Positions 1 to 14,891 are shown, counted from the stretch's first letter. The stretch is DNA of 64,000 nucleotides from Isoetes taiwanensis (GCA_021234155.1 JAJEKV010000058.1:7872992-7936991); one strand, 5' to 3'. Program-made: numbers and translations. The notes: a model not told the origin generated them from the sequence alone.

Positions 1-589
1 AAAAAGTTGGCAATTTAATAGGTCTAGCACAATGTCCGCTCATTGTCTTTGGTTGGTAAGAGATAATGGTCTCTTGGTGCAATTTAGCAAGTGATAGCGG
101 CACCAGATGCTCTTACCTCTTGTGGCACTCAAATGCTTTTTATGCCGCTGGTTACTAGTCCGGTTACTAGTCCGTTGAGTGAAGGGTTTCATACATAACG
201 ACCCAACATGATATTGAGGCTGTAGAGATGAAGTACTCTAGGCCTTGACAAAAAGACATTGTAATATCCTTGAGGCCAGGGTTTATTTCAAACAGTTGGA
301 ATCACTTTAAAAGGGTGAAACGAGTGAGATGCACTAAACAGTAAGTCCTTCCCATTCTAACCTCTTCATACCAACCATCCTCTAGATTCAATTTGTTTGG
401 CTATTTCTGCTAGGCTACCTTCATTTCTAGATTATGTTCAAGACAATTTGAGTGCATTGTTACAATGTCGTCATTTTGGAGCCATTTTGGAGCCTATGAA
501 TTATGTAATTTAATGGAGCCTATAAATTATGTAATTTAAAATATATCAATCATTTTGTACTTTTGTTTTATTTTGTTTTATTTTGTCTT
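1..589. other. AT-rich non-coding flank
   Basis: No reading frame of interest and no recognisable repeat was seen. A locally repeated phrase (gagcctatgaattatgtaatttaa, twice around 490-540) and T-rich runs precede the inverted-repeat arm that starts near 590. Confidence 0.5.
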
Positions 590-905
590 TTTAAAAATTT
601 TGTAATATAACAACCAACATAACTACTATGAACATTAATTAACACAAACCATTACATTAGACATGTTTAAAATTAAATTCCCCCTTAAACCCCCTTTTGT
701 TTGGGTGCATATTCACACGGGGGGTGACGTAGGGCAGCGAGAGCCCCTGTAATTATGTTTTGCACGTACAAAATCAACACCATATAGTACATTGCGTAAA
801 ATCTTATAGTATTTTGCAAATCTTGTTATACAGTATAACAAATTCTGTACATCCATACCCCACAAACGAGGAACTTTGTGTACGGTGTAGATTAAGGAAT
901 AAGGG
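590..905 (+). repeat. Long terminal inverted repeat, left arm (MITE-related)
   Basis: This ~310-bp arm is the inverted counterpart of 8287-8625. The two share blocks such as GGGTGCATATTCACACGGGG, CAGCGAGAGCCCC, CTTATAGTATTTTGCAAA and CCCCACAAACGAGGA in the same order and spacing once one is reverse-complemented. The same sequence forms the long left arm of the small element at 31361-31856, so it is a dispersed family. The outer GC-rich tip (GGGCCCGAAGGGCCC) seen at the right arm is not recognisable here. The inner edge runs directly into LINE-A1 ORF1-like coding sequence at about 906. Seen directly; assignment to a TIR DNA transposon family is inference because no transposase is associated. 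Confidence 0.8.
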
Positions 906-1166
906 GTGAACATTCGCGTGGTTGGTCTACCAGAAGATACGAAGGAGAACACAAAGGAGAAGGTACGCATGTTTATCAAAGCCAAATTAGATTTTGATGG
1001 TGATGTAGTTGAGGCATTTTGGGTAGGCAAATCCTTTGGTAATACGAGGCATATTATTGTGAAATTTGCAAACAAAGATAATAAGATGGGTGTCTTGAGC
1101 AAGTGGGCATTGTTAAGGGGAAAGAAGATGTGGATTAATCATGCTGACAAAGGAACAATATATTGA
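906..1166 (+). pseudogene. LINE-A1 ORF1-like fragment
   Basis: About 86 residues beginning NIRVVGLPED. This resembles the start of the conserved C-terminal half of L1-type ORF1 nucleic-acid-binding proteins, where an RVxGLPE-like strand precedes a region ending in a VKFANK-type strand (HIIVKFANKDNK here). The coiled coil expected upstream is absent because the MITE-like arm abuts the N-terminal side. LINE ORF1 proteins coat the element RNA and help target-primed reverse transcription. Family identity rests on the short motif and on its place ahead of EN; moderately sure. Confidence 0.55.
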
Positions 1167-1290
1167 GTATAAACAGGAATTTCAAAAATTAAAAGATGCA
1201 AGGAAGAATGGTCATAAGGCATTTTGGAGGAAGGGACACGACGTTGTGGAAGAAAGGAATGTGGAAAATGCATCTACTGCATAGGAAACA

Positions 1291-2090
1291 GTGATCGTCA
1301 GGTTTGCTTGTTGGAATATGAATACACTAAAGCAAGCAAAAGTTGACACTATGGAGGACATTTTAAGTAATGTAGATGTAATATTCTTTCTTGAGACATG
1401 TGAAAATGAAGAGGTAGGACTTCCTGACATTATGGGCTTTAAAATGATGCATTCAATATGGAATAAAAAAGAATGGAGGCTTAAAGGTTTTGGTGGAATT
1501 GCTTCCTATGTTGGACACGAAAACACATTTAGTGACAGTCCTGGATAAAATGGCATCACTTCAGTATATTTGGATTGAAATACCTGGACAATTTGTAAAA
1601 CTTTATGTTGCTGGTTGTTACTTTCCACCAAGAGAATCTCGTGTGTACATTTCTGATAATTTTGACAGGGATGATGCACAAAAACAAGCAGCTATAGTTA
1701 GTTCAGATGGAAATTCAGAATGGATGGAGATGCTTGATGAAGATGAGCTATCAATGTCTGGATGGCATAGACACTCTGATGATAGGATTAGATGGCCTAA
1801 TCCACAAGGACACCATGTTTTGGCATTATGTAGTGGTCTTGATATGATTATATATAATGGCATAGCAAAATTTCCCAGTTCTAAAAAATGTACTTGCAGG
1901 AATGCAAGTGTGGTGGACTATATTTTAGCTAAGCCAGCATTTATTGATCAGATGGTCAATCTTTCTATTGGCAGTGAAAGGATTGAGTCAGATCTTGCGC
2001 CAATTTTTGTTGCTATACGTGCTTTAGGCACATTAGGGCATGCTCCTCTATCTATCCGAAAATCAAGATGAGATATGATAAGAACATTCT
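1291..2090 (+). pseudogene. LINE-A1 endonuclease domain (broken)
   Basis: EN domain of the LINE. Visible motifs are WNMNTLK (strand 1), FLETCE (the catalytic-E motif usually ETW), YVAGCYFPP (usually YxPP) and the terminal VVDYIL...SDLAP. In active enzymes the last motif is SDH; the catalytic His is replaced by Leu. The domain spans two frames joined near 1490-1540, and the region holding the GDFN motif is poorly preserved. EN nicks the target DNA to prime reverse transcription; this copy cannot. Confidence 0.75.
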
Positions 2091-2149
2091 GTTTAAGGAA
2101 TCATGTGAGGAAAAAGTTTCATTGATATTGTGGCCAGAAGCAGCATATG

Positions 2150-2245
2150 AATAGAATAGAATAGAATAGAATAGTTTTTTTTAACGTCCACGGAGACCAA
2201 TAGGTCATGGGACCCATACAATGGGCTAGTTTAATATGAGATCCG
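2150..2245 (-). mobile_element. Short reversed LINE/SINE 3' end with (TATTC)n tail
   Basis: A ~95-bp insertion sits between EN and RT of LINE-A1. Read on - strand it has GACCTATTGGTCTCCGTGGACG followed by T-rich sequence and about five TATTC units. The stem GACC/GGTC and the simple-repeat tail match the 3' termini of the full LINE copies. ATATGA occurs just before the repeat (2143-2149) and again after the insertion (2237-2243), consistent with a target-site duplication. It is either a severely 5'-truncated LINE or a SINE that shares the LINE tail. Confidence 0.7.
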
Positions 2246-2252
2246 TGACACT

Positions 2253-3680
2253 TTGACACGTTTGGTAATTGATACAGCAGCCGTGTGCTTTAGCTTGCAT
2301 AGGCAAAGGAAGGGATTACCATGCAATGGGTGGTATGATCAAGAATGTAGAGAACAAAGGCTGAGGTTTAAGAGGGCAAAAGGGGATGCAAAAATCAAAG
2401 AAAGAAAAGAATATGTCAAATTGGTTAAGAGAGAAAAAAAGGCATATCTGCATAAAAAGCATCAGGAAATGGTGATGGATCTTCTTAAGCATCCAAAAAG
2501 ATTTTGGGACAGATTAAAGCCATATCAAAATGTTGGAGCTACATTGAATGCTGTAGCTCTTTTTGAGCAAATACAAAGATTGTACCACATTCCAAATTAG
2601 AATGAATCTTGCATAGATGGCAGGTATGATTTAGAGTATCTCTTATTCACTTTGGATGATATACATTGTGGTTTACAAAAGTTGTCTAAGAATAAAGCTG
2701 TTGATGCAGATGGTCTAGTAGCTGAAATGTTCAAGTGGGCGGGTGATGGAGTTGCTGCTATCTTGTTAAAATTGTTTAATGGAATGTTACGAGAGGGCTT
2801 CCCACAAGCATGGCAAATAAACAGAGTAGTTCCACTCCACAAAGCAGGCGATGAATTGGATCCAGCCAATTATCGAATGATCATGGTTAGTAGTTTATAT
2901 GCTTAAGTTTTTGGAGTCATTATGGATTCAAAAATTAGCATGTGGGCTGAGGATAATAATGCTAAAGCAGTAGGACAAGCTGGGTTCAGACCCAGAACGT
3001 CCACTATTGACCATTTGGTCACTATGCATGCAATGATAGATTCTGTTGTTGGAAAAAAGAAACTCCTATATGCTGCCTTCGTTGACTTCTCCAAGGCTTT
3101 TGATATGGTGAACAGAAAAAATCTATGGGAAAGAATGAATGATTTAAGCATTCATGTTGAATACAGACAAGCAGTTGGAAAGCTATATGAAAAGGTACTG
3201 GTTCAATTGTCCTTTCCACATGTAAATTCTTGTAATAATTTAGTGGAGAGCAATGTGGGGGTAAAACAGGGGTGTCCTCTATCGCCTACATTATTTAGTC
3301 TTTTTATAGACCAACTTGAATGCTGGATGCGGGACCACGGAGGAGATGGAACACCTATAAATGGGTATGTTCTTATGCTACTTTTATATGCCGATGATGT
3401 GGTATTGCTATCTAAGAGCATACAGGGGTTGCAATGGCATTTGGATGCACTTTCATTATTTTGTGATGCAAAAGGCATCTAAGTTAATATGGGTAAGACC
3501 AAAGTGATTGTGTTTGGGGCAAACAAGACTGATCATTTTAAGTTCTATTATCAAGGTGAACTTGTAGAAATTACAAATAGCTACAAGTACCTTGGGATAT
3601 TAATGGATAAGAGTCCAAATTGGAACCAAGCAGTGAGTAAATGGTGTCCTCAAAGCACTGTATGCAATGCAACGTAGATG
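2253..3680 (+). pseudogene. LINE-A1 reverse transcriptase (broken)
   Basis: The segment starts with the EN-RT linker (KGLPCNGWYDQECR), then the RT palm and fingers: KNKAVDADGLVAEMFK, LHKAGDELDPANYR, GQAGFRPRTSTIDHL, FVDFSKAFDMV, NVGVKQGCPLSPTLF, LLYADDVVLL and KTKVIVFG...YKYLGI. All catalytic aspartates are still readable (FVDF and YADD). Stops at 2904-2906 and 3479-3481 divide it into three frames. It needs a second LINE with intact RT to move, if at all. Confidence 0.85.
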
Positions 3681-3852
3681 TGCCAAAGCAGAGATACGGA
3701 ACTTTAGCTTGAAAAAAATGCTTTATATAACATTGGTCCAATTCGTAGTTTTGTATGGATGTGAAGTATGGGGTCTTGGATTGGCATTGGATACTTGAAA
3801 AAAGGTTGAGAAAGTTCAAAAGAAATTCTTTCGGTCTGAAGTTGGAACAAAA

Positions 3853-4599
3853 ATGCAAACTTCCTATGATATGATGTTAGCAGAATGTGGGATGCTTACA
3901 TTGGAAGCAGAGGCGCTTTGTAGACTCCTTAATTATGTCTATAAGGTGTTGTATATTATGCCTAAAGAAAGTTTACCACGCTTGGCTTTGGAGGAGACAC
4001 GGGCTAAGGGCTGGCTTGTTGATGCCACTCAGTGGATAGCACGATGGGGGGTGAATATTTATGATTTAGCTTTGCATAAAGATGATATCCGTACATGGGT
4101 CAAAATGAATGTTCTTTATAGGACATGGAGAGATGGAGCAGTAAAAAAGGAGTTTTATAGGACTCATATTAATCCTACATTGCAAGAGGCAAAATATTTG
4201 GCAGAGGGGATTTCCACGAAGTATAGACATGCCATATGCAGGATGAGGCTGAGCTCACATAGGCTTGGTGTTGAAGTAGGCAGGTGGAATGACATTCCTC
4301 ACGAGCTTAGATTGTGAAAGATATGTGAGGCAGAAATACTTGAAGACGAGGAACATGCCATTCTACTTTGCCATGCTTAGAGATATTCGAGAGAAGTATG
4401 AAGTATGTGCTGATACATTGATGGCTTTCTTTGATTTTCCAGGATCACGTATTGGGAGATGTATCATTGATATTTTAGAGCGTAGGGATGATATTTTAAG
4501 AACCTTAAAAGTAGATGAGTTAGAGACAGGAGAGACTAATGCATTACTATCAGAGGATGCATTAGATGATTTGCTTTATAATGTTGAATGTACAAGTTG

Positions 4600-4600
<1 letters not shown>
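3853..4600 (+). pseudogene. LINE-A1 C-terminal domain
   Basis: Two overlapping frames (3853-4317 and 4289-4600) encode the post-RT domain found in all family members: a TSYDMMLAECGMLTLE-like block, then ICRMRLSSHRLGVEVGRW, and a C-terminal LLSEDALDDLLYN motif that marks this 3' subfamily (shared with the end of copy A3 and absent in A2 and A4). The Cys/His cluster seen as CKLCK...H....C in A3 is disrupted here by a frame change near 4315. Confidence 0.75.
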
Positions 4601-6945
<2,345 letters not shown>

Positions 6946-8286
6946 CACTTCTGTGGAAGATGCAGCTTCTGGAAGATGCAGCAAGGGAAATATTTACTTC
7001 CCAGAGAGCTCAAAAAGGTCTGCCATGTAGGGCATGGTTTGATAAGGAATGCCGGGATGCTAAAGATCAATGGAAAAAGTGTGATTTACATCTTAAAGCA
7101 CAGTATAAGCAGAATTATAAGAGAATAGTAAGGGGTAAGAAGAGAAAATACATCAGCCAAAGGCAAGAAACTTTATGCCAGAGATACCTGGAAGAACCTA
7201 AACTATTCTGGAATGGGCTTAAGAGGAACAGGCAAGTGGAAATCCCGCTAGAAGCAAAAGCATTATGGGAACATGTAATGGGTCTGTATCATAGCGCAGG
7301 AATGGAGAGTATAAGTGGCATAAGCTCCAACTGGACCATTAGGGAAGAAGATGTAACTGATGGTATCTCATCCCTGGCTAATTGCAAAGCATCAGACTTG
7401 AATTTCCTCAGTGCAGAACATATAAAATGGGCTGGACCGAGCATAGTTCCTATGATTACATGCATGCTTAACCGTGCTTTGAAGCAAGGTTTCCCAGTTG
7501 ACTGGTGCAAGAATAGGGTGGTGCCAATATTCAAAGGCGGGTCTCGTCATGACACGAACAATTACAGAACGATTTTGGTGAGTAATTTGTTTTCTAAGTT
7601 ATTCGCATCCATCTTAGAAAAACAAATAAGCATATGGGCTGAAATTAACCATAAGAGAGCAGAAACACAGGCAGGCTTTAGGCCGGGCAGATCTACTTTA
7701 GATCATTTGTTGGTGTTGAAAACGGTCTTTGACAATGTCAAGGGGACCAAGAAACCAGTGTATATAGCTTTTGTTGATTTCAGGAAGGCCTTTGATAAGG
7801 TTCCTCGGGTACATCTATGGGAAAGGCTTGAGAAGCTTACTGGAGCTTAGAGATGCGGTCCAGATTCTATACCAAAAGGTACTGGTGCAATTATCCCAAC
7901 CCTTTTCACTGGAAATCCCTGATCATGTGGAGAGCAATATTGGGGTGAAACAAGGTTGTCCCTTATCCCCAACGCTATTTGGTCTGTTCATAGATAGCTT
8001 AGAGGCACGGCTTCATGATAATTGTTCGGGAGGCGCTGAGATACATGGATATATTCTACAATTGTTGATGTATGCAGATGATGTGGTACTATTTGCACGT
8101 TCAAAAGATCACATGCAGCAGCATCTGAATAGTTTGGCAGTCTTTTGTGACCAAACTGGCATGCAAGTAAACTTGGATAAGACGAGCATTATGACAGTGG
8201 GCACTCTCAAACAGGAATCCATTTTTAGCTATAAGGGGGATACTGTAAGTATGTGTGATTCTTATAAATATTTGGGTCTTATTTGC
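6946..8286 (+). mobile_element. LINE-A3, front part (linker and RT)
   Basis: Begins at the CACTT tail of A2 and encodes the EN-RT linker (KGLPCRAWFDKECRD) and RT in two frames (6960-7850 and 7840-8286). Motifs: NCKASDLNFLSAEHIKWAG, IFKGGSRHDTNNYRT, TQAGFRPGRSTLDHL, FVDFRKAFDKVP, GVKQGCPLSPTLF, LLMYADDVVLF and YKYLGLI. One small deletion shifts the frame near 7840, between LWERLEKL and LRDAVQILY. Coding stops at YKYLGLI, exactly where MITE-like sequence begins. The matching continuation (RIDGGYRALYALQ) lies at 11096, with only about 13 residues missing, so this and 11090-12190 are probably one copy split by an insertion. Confidence 0.82.
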
Positions 8287-8625
8287 CCTTTATTCCAAGA
8301 TCTGAACCGTACATAGCGATCCTCGTTTGTGGGGTATGCATCTACAAGTTTTTGTATACTGTATATTAAGGTTTGCAAAATACTATAAGGTTTGCGAGAA
8401 TGTACTTAATGGTGTTAATTTTGTACATGTATTGTAAATTTTTTGGGGCTCTCGCTGCCCTACGTAACCCCCCGTGTGAATATGCACCCAAACCAAAGGG
8501 GGTTTCAGGGGGATTTTAATTTAAATGCATTGAATGCAATGGTTTGTGTTAATAATGTTAATGGTAATTATGTATTGGTTGTTATATCAAAAAAAAATTT
8601 GGGCCCTTCGGGCCCTAACAAAAGG
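8287..8625 (-). repeat. Long terminal inverted repeat, right arm (MITE-related)
   Basis: Reverse-complement counterpart of 590-905, and of the long arm of the 31.4-kb MITE. From inside to outside on + strand: CCCTTTATTCCA, CCTCGTTTGTGGGGTATG, TTGCAAAATACTATAAGG, GGGGCTCTCGCTGCCCTACG, CCGTGTGAATATGCACCC, then GGGCCCTTCGGGCCC near 8605, which equals the tip of the MITE. The homology reaches further inward than an ordinary short TIR, to the same point as at the left arm. Confidence 0.8.
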
Positions 8626-9079
8626 AAAAATAGAGAAACTTTAAGGGCATGTAATTCAAGAGATTGTATAAAACATCAAGAACATTACATTACATTTTCA
8701 TTTAATACAATGCATTTTTAGCTGATAGTTTGTTGCAATGTGACCATTCATCTGGATATGACAATGTTTTATGTTAGAAACATTTGAAATGCACAAATGG
8801 CCATCCAACAAGTCCATAGCAAGAATGATGTGGCCATCTAGCAGGTATATACCACGAGTGGAGCTGCCTTTTTGAGTTTCTTAGAAATGAACATTTAACA
8901 TTAAAATAAAATAAGAATCAATTCAGTTAAAATATTGACAAATTGAAGAAAGGATCTCAGTAAATATCCGGGCACTTCTGATATATATGCCAGAATGCTT
9001 TGGCTTCAAAAGCATCGCTACAACTCACCTACTTTTGCAATGTACCAGAAGTAGACAAATTCCTCACGATTAACTTTTA
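8626..9079. other. Non-coding spacer
   Basis: AT-rich sequence between the inverted-repeat arm and the TM9 gene fragment. No coding similarity or repeat was noticed. It may be 3' flank carried along with the TM9 fragment. Confidence 0.4.
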
Positions 9080-9365
9080 TCAATCTAGCTTGATTGAAGA
9101 GAAAAGGTAGTGCACAAAATAGAAAGAGGTTAGGAACCCAACTGTGCCCGTTGCAAGCATTATGGCAAATACCATCATGAGGCACCTGTCTCAAGCATTA
9201 CTACTCCAAAGCGGGAAATTGAGCACAGTGAGTATAAAAAATGTTATACCAGGAAAGAAACATGCAACTTTCCAAGCTTCACTTTGTTTAAGTGCTTCAC
9301 TGAGAGGCTGTCTTCCTCCTTTCTTTTCCTTTCCAGTTTATTCTTGGAATCCACAAAGCTGATCA
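9080..9365 (-). pseudogene. TM9/EMP70 (nonaspanin) gene fragment
   Basis: Read on - strand, two pieces of a TM9 protein lie in one frame. First comes SEAWKVACFFPGITFFILTVLNFPLW, matching the membrane segment (WK...FPGI.F.I.F.LN...LW) that opens the second half of the multispan domain. Then comes ATGTVGFLTSFYFVHYLFSSIKLD followed by a stop at 9080-9082, matching the invariant family C-terminus (GTIGF...FW...IYS.IK.D). About 170 residues that normally separate them are missing and an in-frame TGA lies between. TM9 proteins are Golgi/endosome membrane proteins involved in cargo sorting. This is a broken fragment, probably captured or left after deletion. Confidence 0.65.
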
Positions 9366-9789
9366 TGTATCACGGTTGTTTACAACACTTATAATTCCCA
9401 AATGCAAGCACCAAAAGAACAATGCAATAGTTTTCCAAGCAAAGCATTGCAAAGTAGTAGCTCTTTTTAAAGAAATCCCATGAAGGATGATGCAATTACC
9501 TCCTTGGGCCTATGAAAAAATTAAAAACTTTGTGGAAAGAAATGCCGGGATCCTAGTGGCATATATATGTACATTAGCATTCTTGGATGAACTCTTAATT
9601 GGATGACCTTGGGTAAGTATGCTAAAGCCTGAAAAACTTTAAAAACATTGGAAGTTTATTCTTTGGATGATATTTTGTCAAGGTCCTGCTGAAGCTCCAA
9701 TCATAAGTTTTGCGGGGGACAGTAAGAATTTAGTTACAAAATTCATAGCATCACACCAGGCATAGCCTTTGACAACTAACATTCCCCAA
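9366..9789. other. Non-coding spacer
   Basis: No convincing coding or repeat signal. It lies between the TM9 fragment and the tandem duplication and may be intronic sequence of a former - strand gene. Confidence 0.4.
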
Positions 9790-9799
9790 GAAATACCTG

Positions 9800-10215
9800 A
9801 ATTTGTAAATCTTACCTGAATTTGTAAGGCACAAAGGCCTTCTAGAAGGAAAAGATCTGATATAACATAAGCACCAAGCAAGATCCTCCAAGCCTTCGCT
9901 CCTATCACGAAGTTTCACAAGAAAAGCATCCCAAACAGATGCCATGGATGCCGTGGTCTCACAACATTCTTCTTTCTTTGGGGAATCATAGTGAGAAACA
10001 TTCAGCTGCATATTCTAAATCTTACACGGATTTGTAAGGCACAAAGGCCTTCTAGTAGGAAAAGATCTGATATAACATAAGCCGCAAGCAAGATCCTCCA
10101 AGCCACAGCTCCTATCACGAGTTCTGCTGCAAAAGCATCCAGCAGATGCCATGGATGCCAGGGCCTCACAACATGCTTCTTTCTTTGGGGAATCATAGTG
10201 AGAAACATTAGGGCT
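9800..10215 (-). repeat. Tandem duplication of a ~205-bp segment
   Basis: Two direct copies (about 9800-10010 and 10015-10215) share ATTTGTAAGGCACAAAGGCCTTCTAG, GATCTGATATAACATAAGC, AAGCAAGATCCTCCAAGCC and TTTCTTTGGGGAATCATAGTGAGAAACATT. On - strand each copy is open in more than one frame; one reads NVSHYDSPKKE-CCE--ASMAS, another MIPQRKKHVVRPWHPWH. I recognise neither. The copies differ at scattered sites and by a few short indels, so the duplication is not recent. It could be a duplicated exon. Confidence 0.75.
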
Positions 10216-11089
10216 CGCATAAGAGGCGCCCAAATCTTTTAATTTCGCTGCACACGCGGACCTGGCCATTTGTGGCCCTTGCAACAGAAAGCAAAGTGCT
10301 CACCAAAACCAGAACCGCCCACCATCCGTTTCTCATTGCGCATTGTAGCAAAACTTACGGGGTTCTGGACAACTCATCCTACACACTAATGCCGTGATCT
10401 ATTTTGTGCCCATGGTCTTAGCGCCCCCGTGGTGCAATGCCCCATGTGCTTGAAATGTGATAGTCTTACCAAGAGAAGTTTATGCAAGCGCCAAAGAAAT
10501 TTCGGCCCAAAACGATTGTTTTACCCCTCGAAAACTGGAAACACTGATCGTTTAAGTCCGGCCATTCCAAGTTTCTTTCCTAAGCTTAAAGCTCTTAGGA
10601 GATGTCTTAGGGGCCAGTTCAAGCTCCTCTATTTTCGACTGCCGGAGCTCCTTGGCACTACAAGCTCAACAAGCTTCCCACCATCAGGCTCTATGAGACC
10701 TGCTTGAATCTGACCCACAAAACCACGCCCCCTGTTATAAGATCTGCCACCATTTTTTATGAAGAAGCTTCTCTCCTGCATATTCATAGCCTGTAATCTT
10801 ATCTTGCTAATCCCTGTTATTGGAGATTTGCAAGCCCTGTTTCGTGCCCTAAAATGCTATCCACGAGGCTTGCATGTTCAGCCCCTAAAATAAAAAGAGG
10901 GCTTTTGTTGTGAGCCCTTGGATGCTGGACCATTGAAAAAAAAAAGCTAAATCAACGACTAAGAAATGGTGCACTCTAGATGTACGCATTAGTACATCCA
11001 TTCGAATACGCCATGAAATCTTAGGAAAACCTTTGTGAAAAGCGTACAAAAACACAAAGAAAACCCCCTGTTATTATGCTACATATTCG
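10216..11089. other. Remaining part of the insertion splitting LINE-A3
   Basis: Apart from the ATP sulfurylase-like exon, no gene is recognised. The right edge ends in CTACATATTCGAAG, followed directly by LINE coding sequence. No inverted match to the left edge (8287) was found, so the boundary mechanism is unknown. Confidence 0.4.
10630..10710 (-). pseudogene. ATP sulfurylase-like exon fragment
   Basis: On - strand, after an AG acceptor, the frame reads GLIEPDGGKLVELVVP, closely resembling the N-terminal LIxPDGGxLVDLVV motif of plant ATP sulfurylase, which makes adenosine phosphosulfate from ATP and sulfate. A one-base shift later the sequence continues KELRQSKIEELELAPK, consistent with the basic, helical stretch after the motif. 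Nothing further of the enzyme is seen. It shares - strand orientation with the TM9 fragment. The short match limits certainty. Confidence 0.5.
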
Positions 11090-12190
11090 AAGCGAATTGA
11101 TGGAGGATACAGGGCATTGTATGCATTACAGAGTATGTGTCGAAGGGCTCATCTTTGGTCTTGGAAACTTAAGGTAAAGCTTTATCAGACACTAGTACAG
11201 AGTGTGGTTTTGTATGGTTGCGAGATATGGGGGCCAAGTCTCCCACAATGCCTATGGGATGATATGGAACAAGTCCTGAAGAAATTTTTGAGATTGGAGT
11301 TGGGAGTCAAAGCCCAAACGCCTTATCCCATGATGTTGGCTGAAAGTGGACTTCTACCTCTTGAAGGGGAAGCCATATTGAGGTGTGTTACTTATTTTAA
11401 GAGAGTGTTAGCACTGGATGAATCTCGCCTTGTACATAGAGCTCTGTTATCTAGTAAAGAAAAGGGAATCTTGCATGATGTGGAGAATTGGCTTAGAAAA
11501 TGGGATATACATTGGGAAGAAGTGTTCTTGGTTTCAGACCTAAGACAATGGATTTCGGATAAGATACAAAAAAAATTATGGTCGCAGCCTAAGACAAAAA
11601 TGATTCTATACAAACAGGGTATAAACCCGAACTTGCTACCAGCTATGCACTTACAGGAAAATATCTCAATACAGAAGAGACACAATATTTGCAGGATCCG
11701 CCTCAGTTCGCATCACTTGGGTATAGAGGTGGGGAGATGGGGGCATATTCTACCGAGGGACCAATTGGCAGAATGAGACTTAGCTCACATCATCTCGGCG
11801 TTGAAGTTGGGCGTTGGAGCAATATTCCCCATGAGCTGAGACTCTGTAAGCTATGCAAGATGGGAGTGGTTGAGGATGAAACGCATGTGCTTTTACAGTG
11901 CCCGCAATACAAAAGCTTCAGAGATACATATAATATTGTTTGTGGTAACTTGATAGATTTCTTTGACATGCCAGGTAGCACGATCGGTGATTATATTGTT
12001 AAAATTTTGGATCATAGGGAAATAATGTTAAAGAAACTTAACATCCAAGAGACACAAGAGGATGAGTTAGAGGGGTCTAGTGCATTTCTTTCAGAAGATG
12101 CACTAGAGGATATATTTTACAATCTGTAAGTGTATGGTTGAGCGTCACATAGACCTGGTGGTCTGCAGACGCATATATCTATAAACATTT
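11090..12190 (+). mobile_element. LINE-A3, rear part (chimeric C-terminal domain)
   Basis: Frame 11096-11776 carries GYRALYALQSMCRRAHLW, LYGCEIWGPSLPQCLWDDMEQ and KKFLRLELGVKAQTPYPMM, and ends RIRLSSHHLGIEVGRWGHILPRDQLAE with a stop. The next frame (11689-12129) repeats the homologous block as MRLSSHHLGVEVGRWSNIPHELRL and continues with CKLCKMGVVEDETHVLLQC (Cys/His finger) and FLSEDALEDIFYNL. The first half matches copy A4, the second matches A1. The same protein segment is therefore present twice, once from each subfamily. The tail has CATAGACCTGGTGGTCTGC, ATTTC units and a CT run. Confidence 0.82.
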
Positions 12191-12206
12191 CATTTCATTT
12201 CATTTC

Positions 12207-12274
<68 letters not shown>
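12130..12274 (+). repeat. LINE-A3 3' stem-loop, (CATTT)n and (CT)n tail
   Basis: AGACCTGGTGGTCT forms a 5-bp stem with a 4-base loop. It is followed by TATCTATAAACA, four to five CATTT units and about 64 bp of CT (12211-12274). LINE-A4 coding sequence begins a few bases later. Confidence 0.8.
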
Positions 12275-14434
<2,160 letters not shown>

Positions 14435-14489
14435 GTTTCTTGCAGGTTTTGTCGTTTTGATTGAACAAAAATTTGTTGCACTAAACAAA

Positions 14490-14588
14490 TGATCAGGGAA
14501 ATTGTGTTAAAAAACTATGCTAATAAAATAATATAAACATAGAAATTGTGTTAAAAACTATGCTAATAAAATAATATAAACATAAAAA
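14490..14588 (+). repeat. 43-bp tandem duplication
   Basis: AATTGTGTTAAAAA-CTATGC, TAATAAAATAATATAAACATA occurs twice in tandem (about 14500-14543 and 14544-14587), differing by one A. AT-rich; no function evident. Confidence 0.8.
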
Positions 14589-14761
14589 CCTTAGTCTACA
14601 TTCTATAAACAAAATCAGAAAAAAGAACTATAAGTATTAGGCGACATTCCTGGATTAAAATATTTGCCACGTGTCATGATGTGATTTGACACGGGAGCAA
14701 AATGTTCTCCACTCGAATTTTACATGGTTGATGTATCATTGAATTGTGCATATGGGCTAGA

Positions 14762-14891
14762 TAACGTCATTCCACGAGGCGTTATGGCCCAGAAAAATGA
14801 CTGAGTGGCTATGTGGCCAGTGGCGGAATTTCCTGGCTACATGGCCACTCAACCATTTTCCTGAGCCATAACGCCTCATGAGGGGACGTTG
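14762..14891. repeat. Long near-perfect hairpin (59-bp arms, 12-base loop)
   Basis: The left arm 14762-14820 (GAGGCGTTATGGC ... GAGTGGC-ATGT) pairs with 14833-14891 (ACATGGCCACTC ... GCCATAACGCCTC). Mismatches are few and scattered. The loop is TGGCGGAATTTC. It fits a small palindromic element or a transcribed long hairpin such as a young miRNA or siRNA precursor. No TIR-type MITE motif from elsewhere in the window is shared. Confidence 0.85.
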
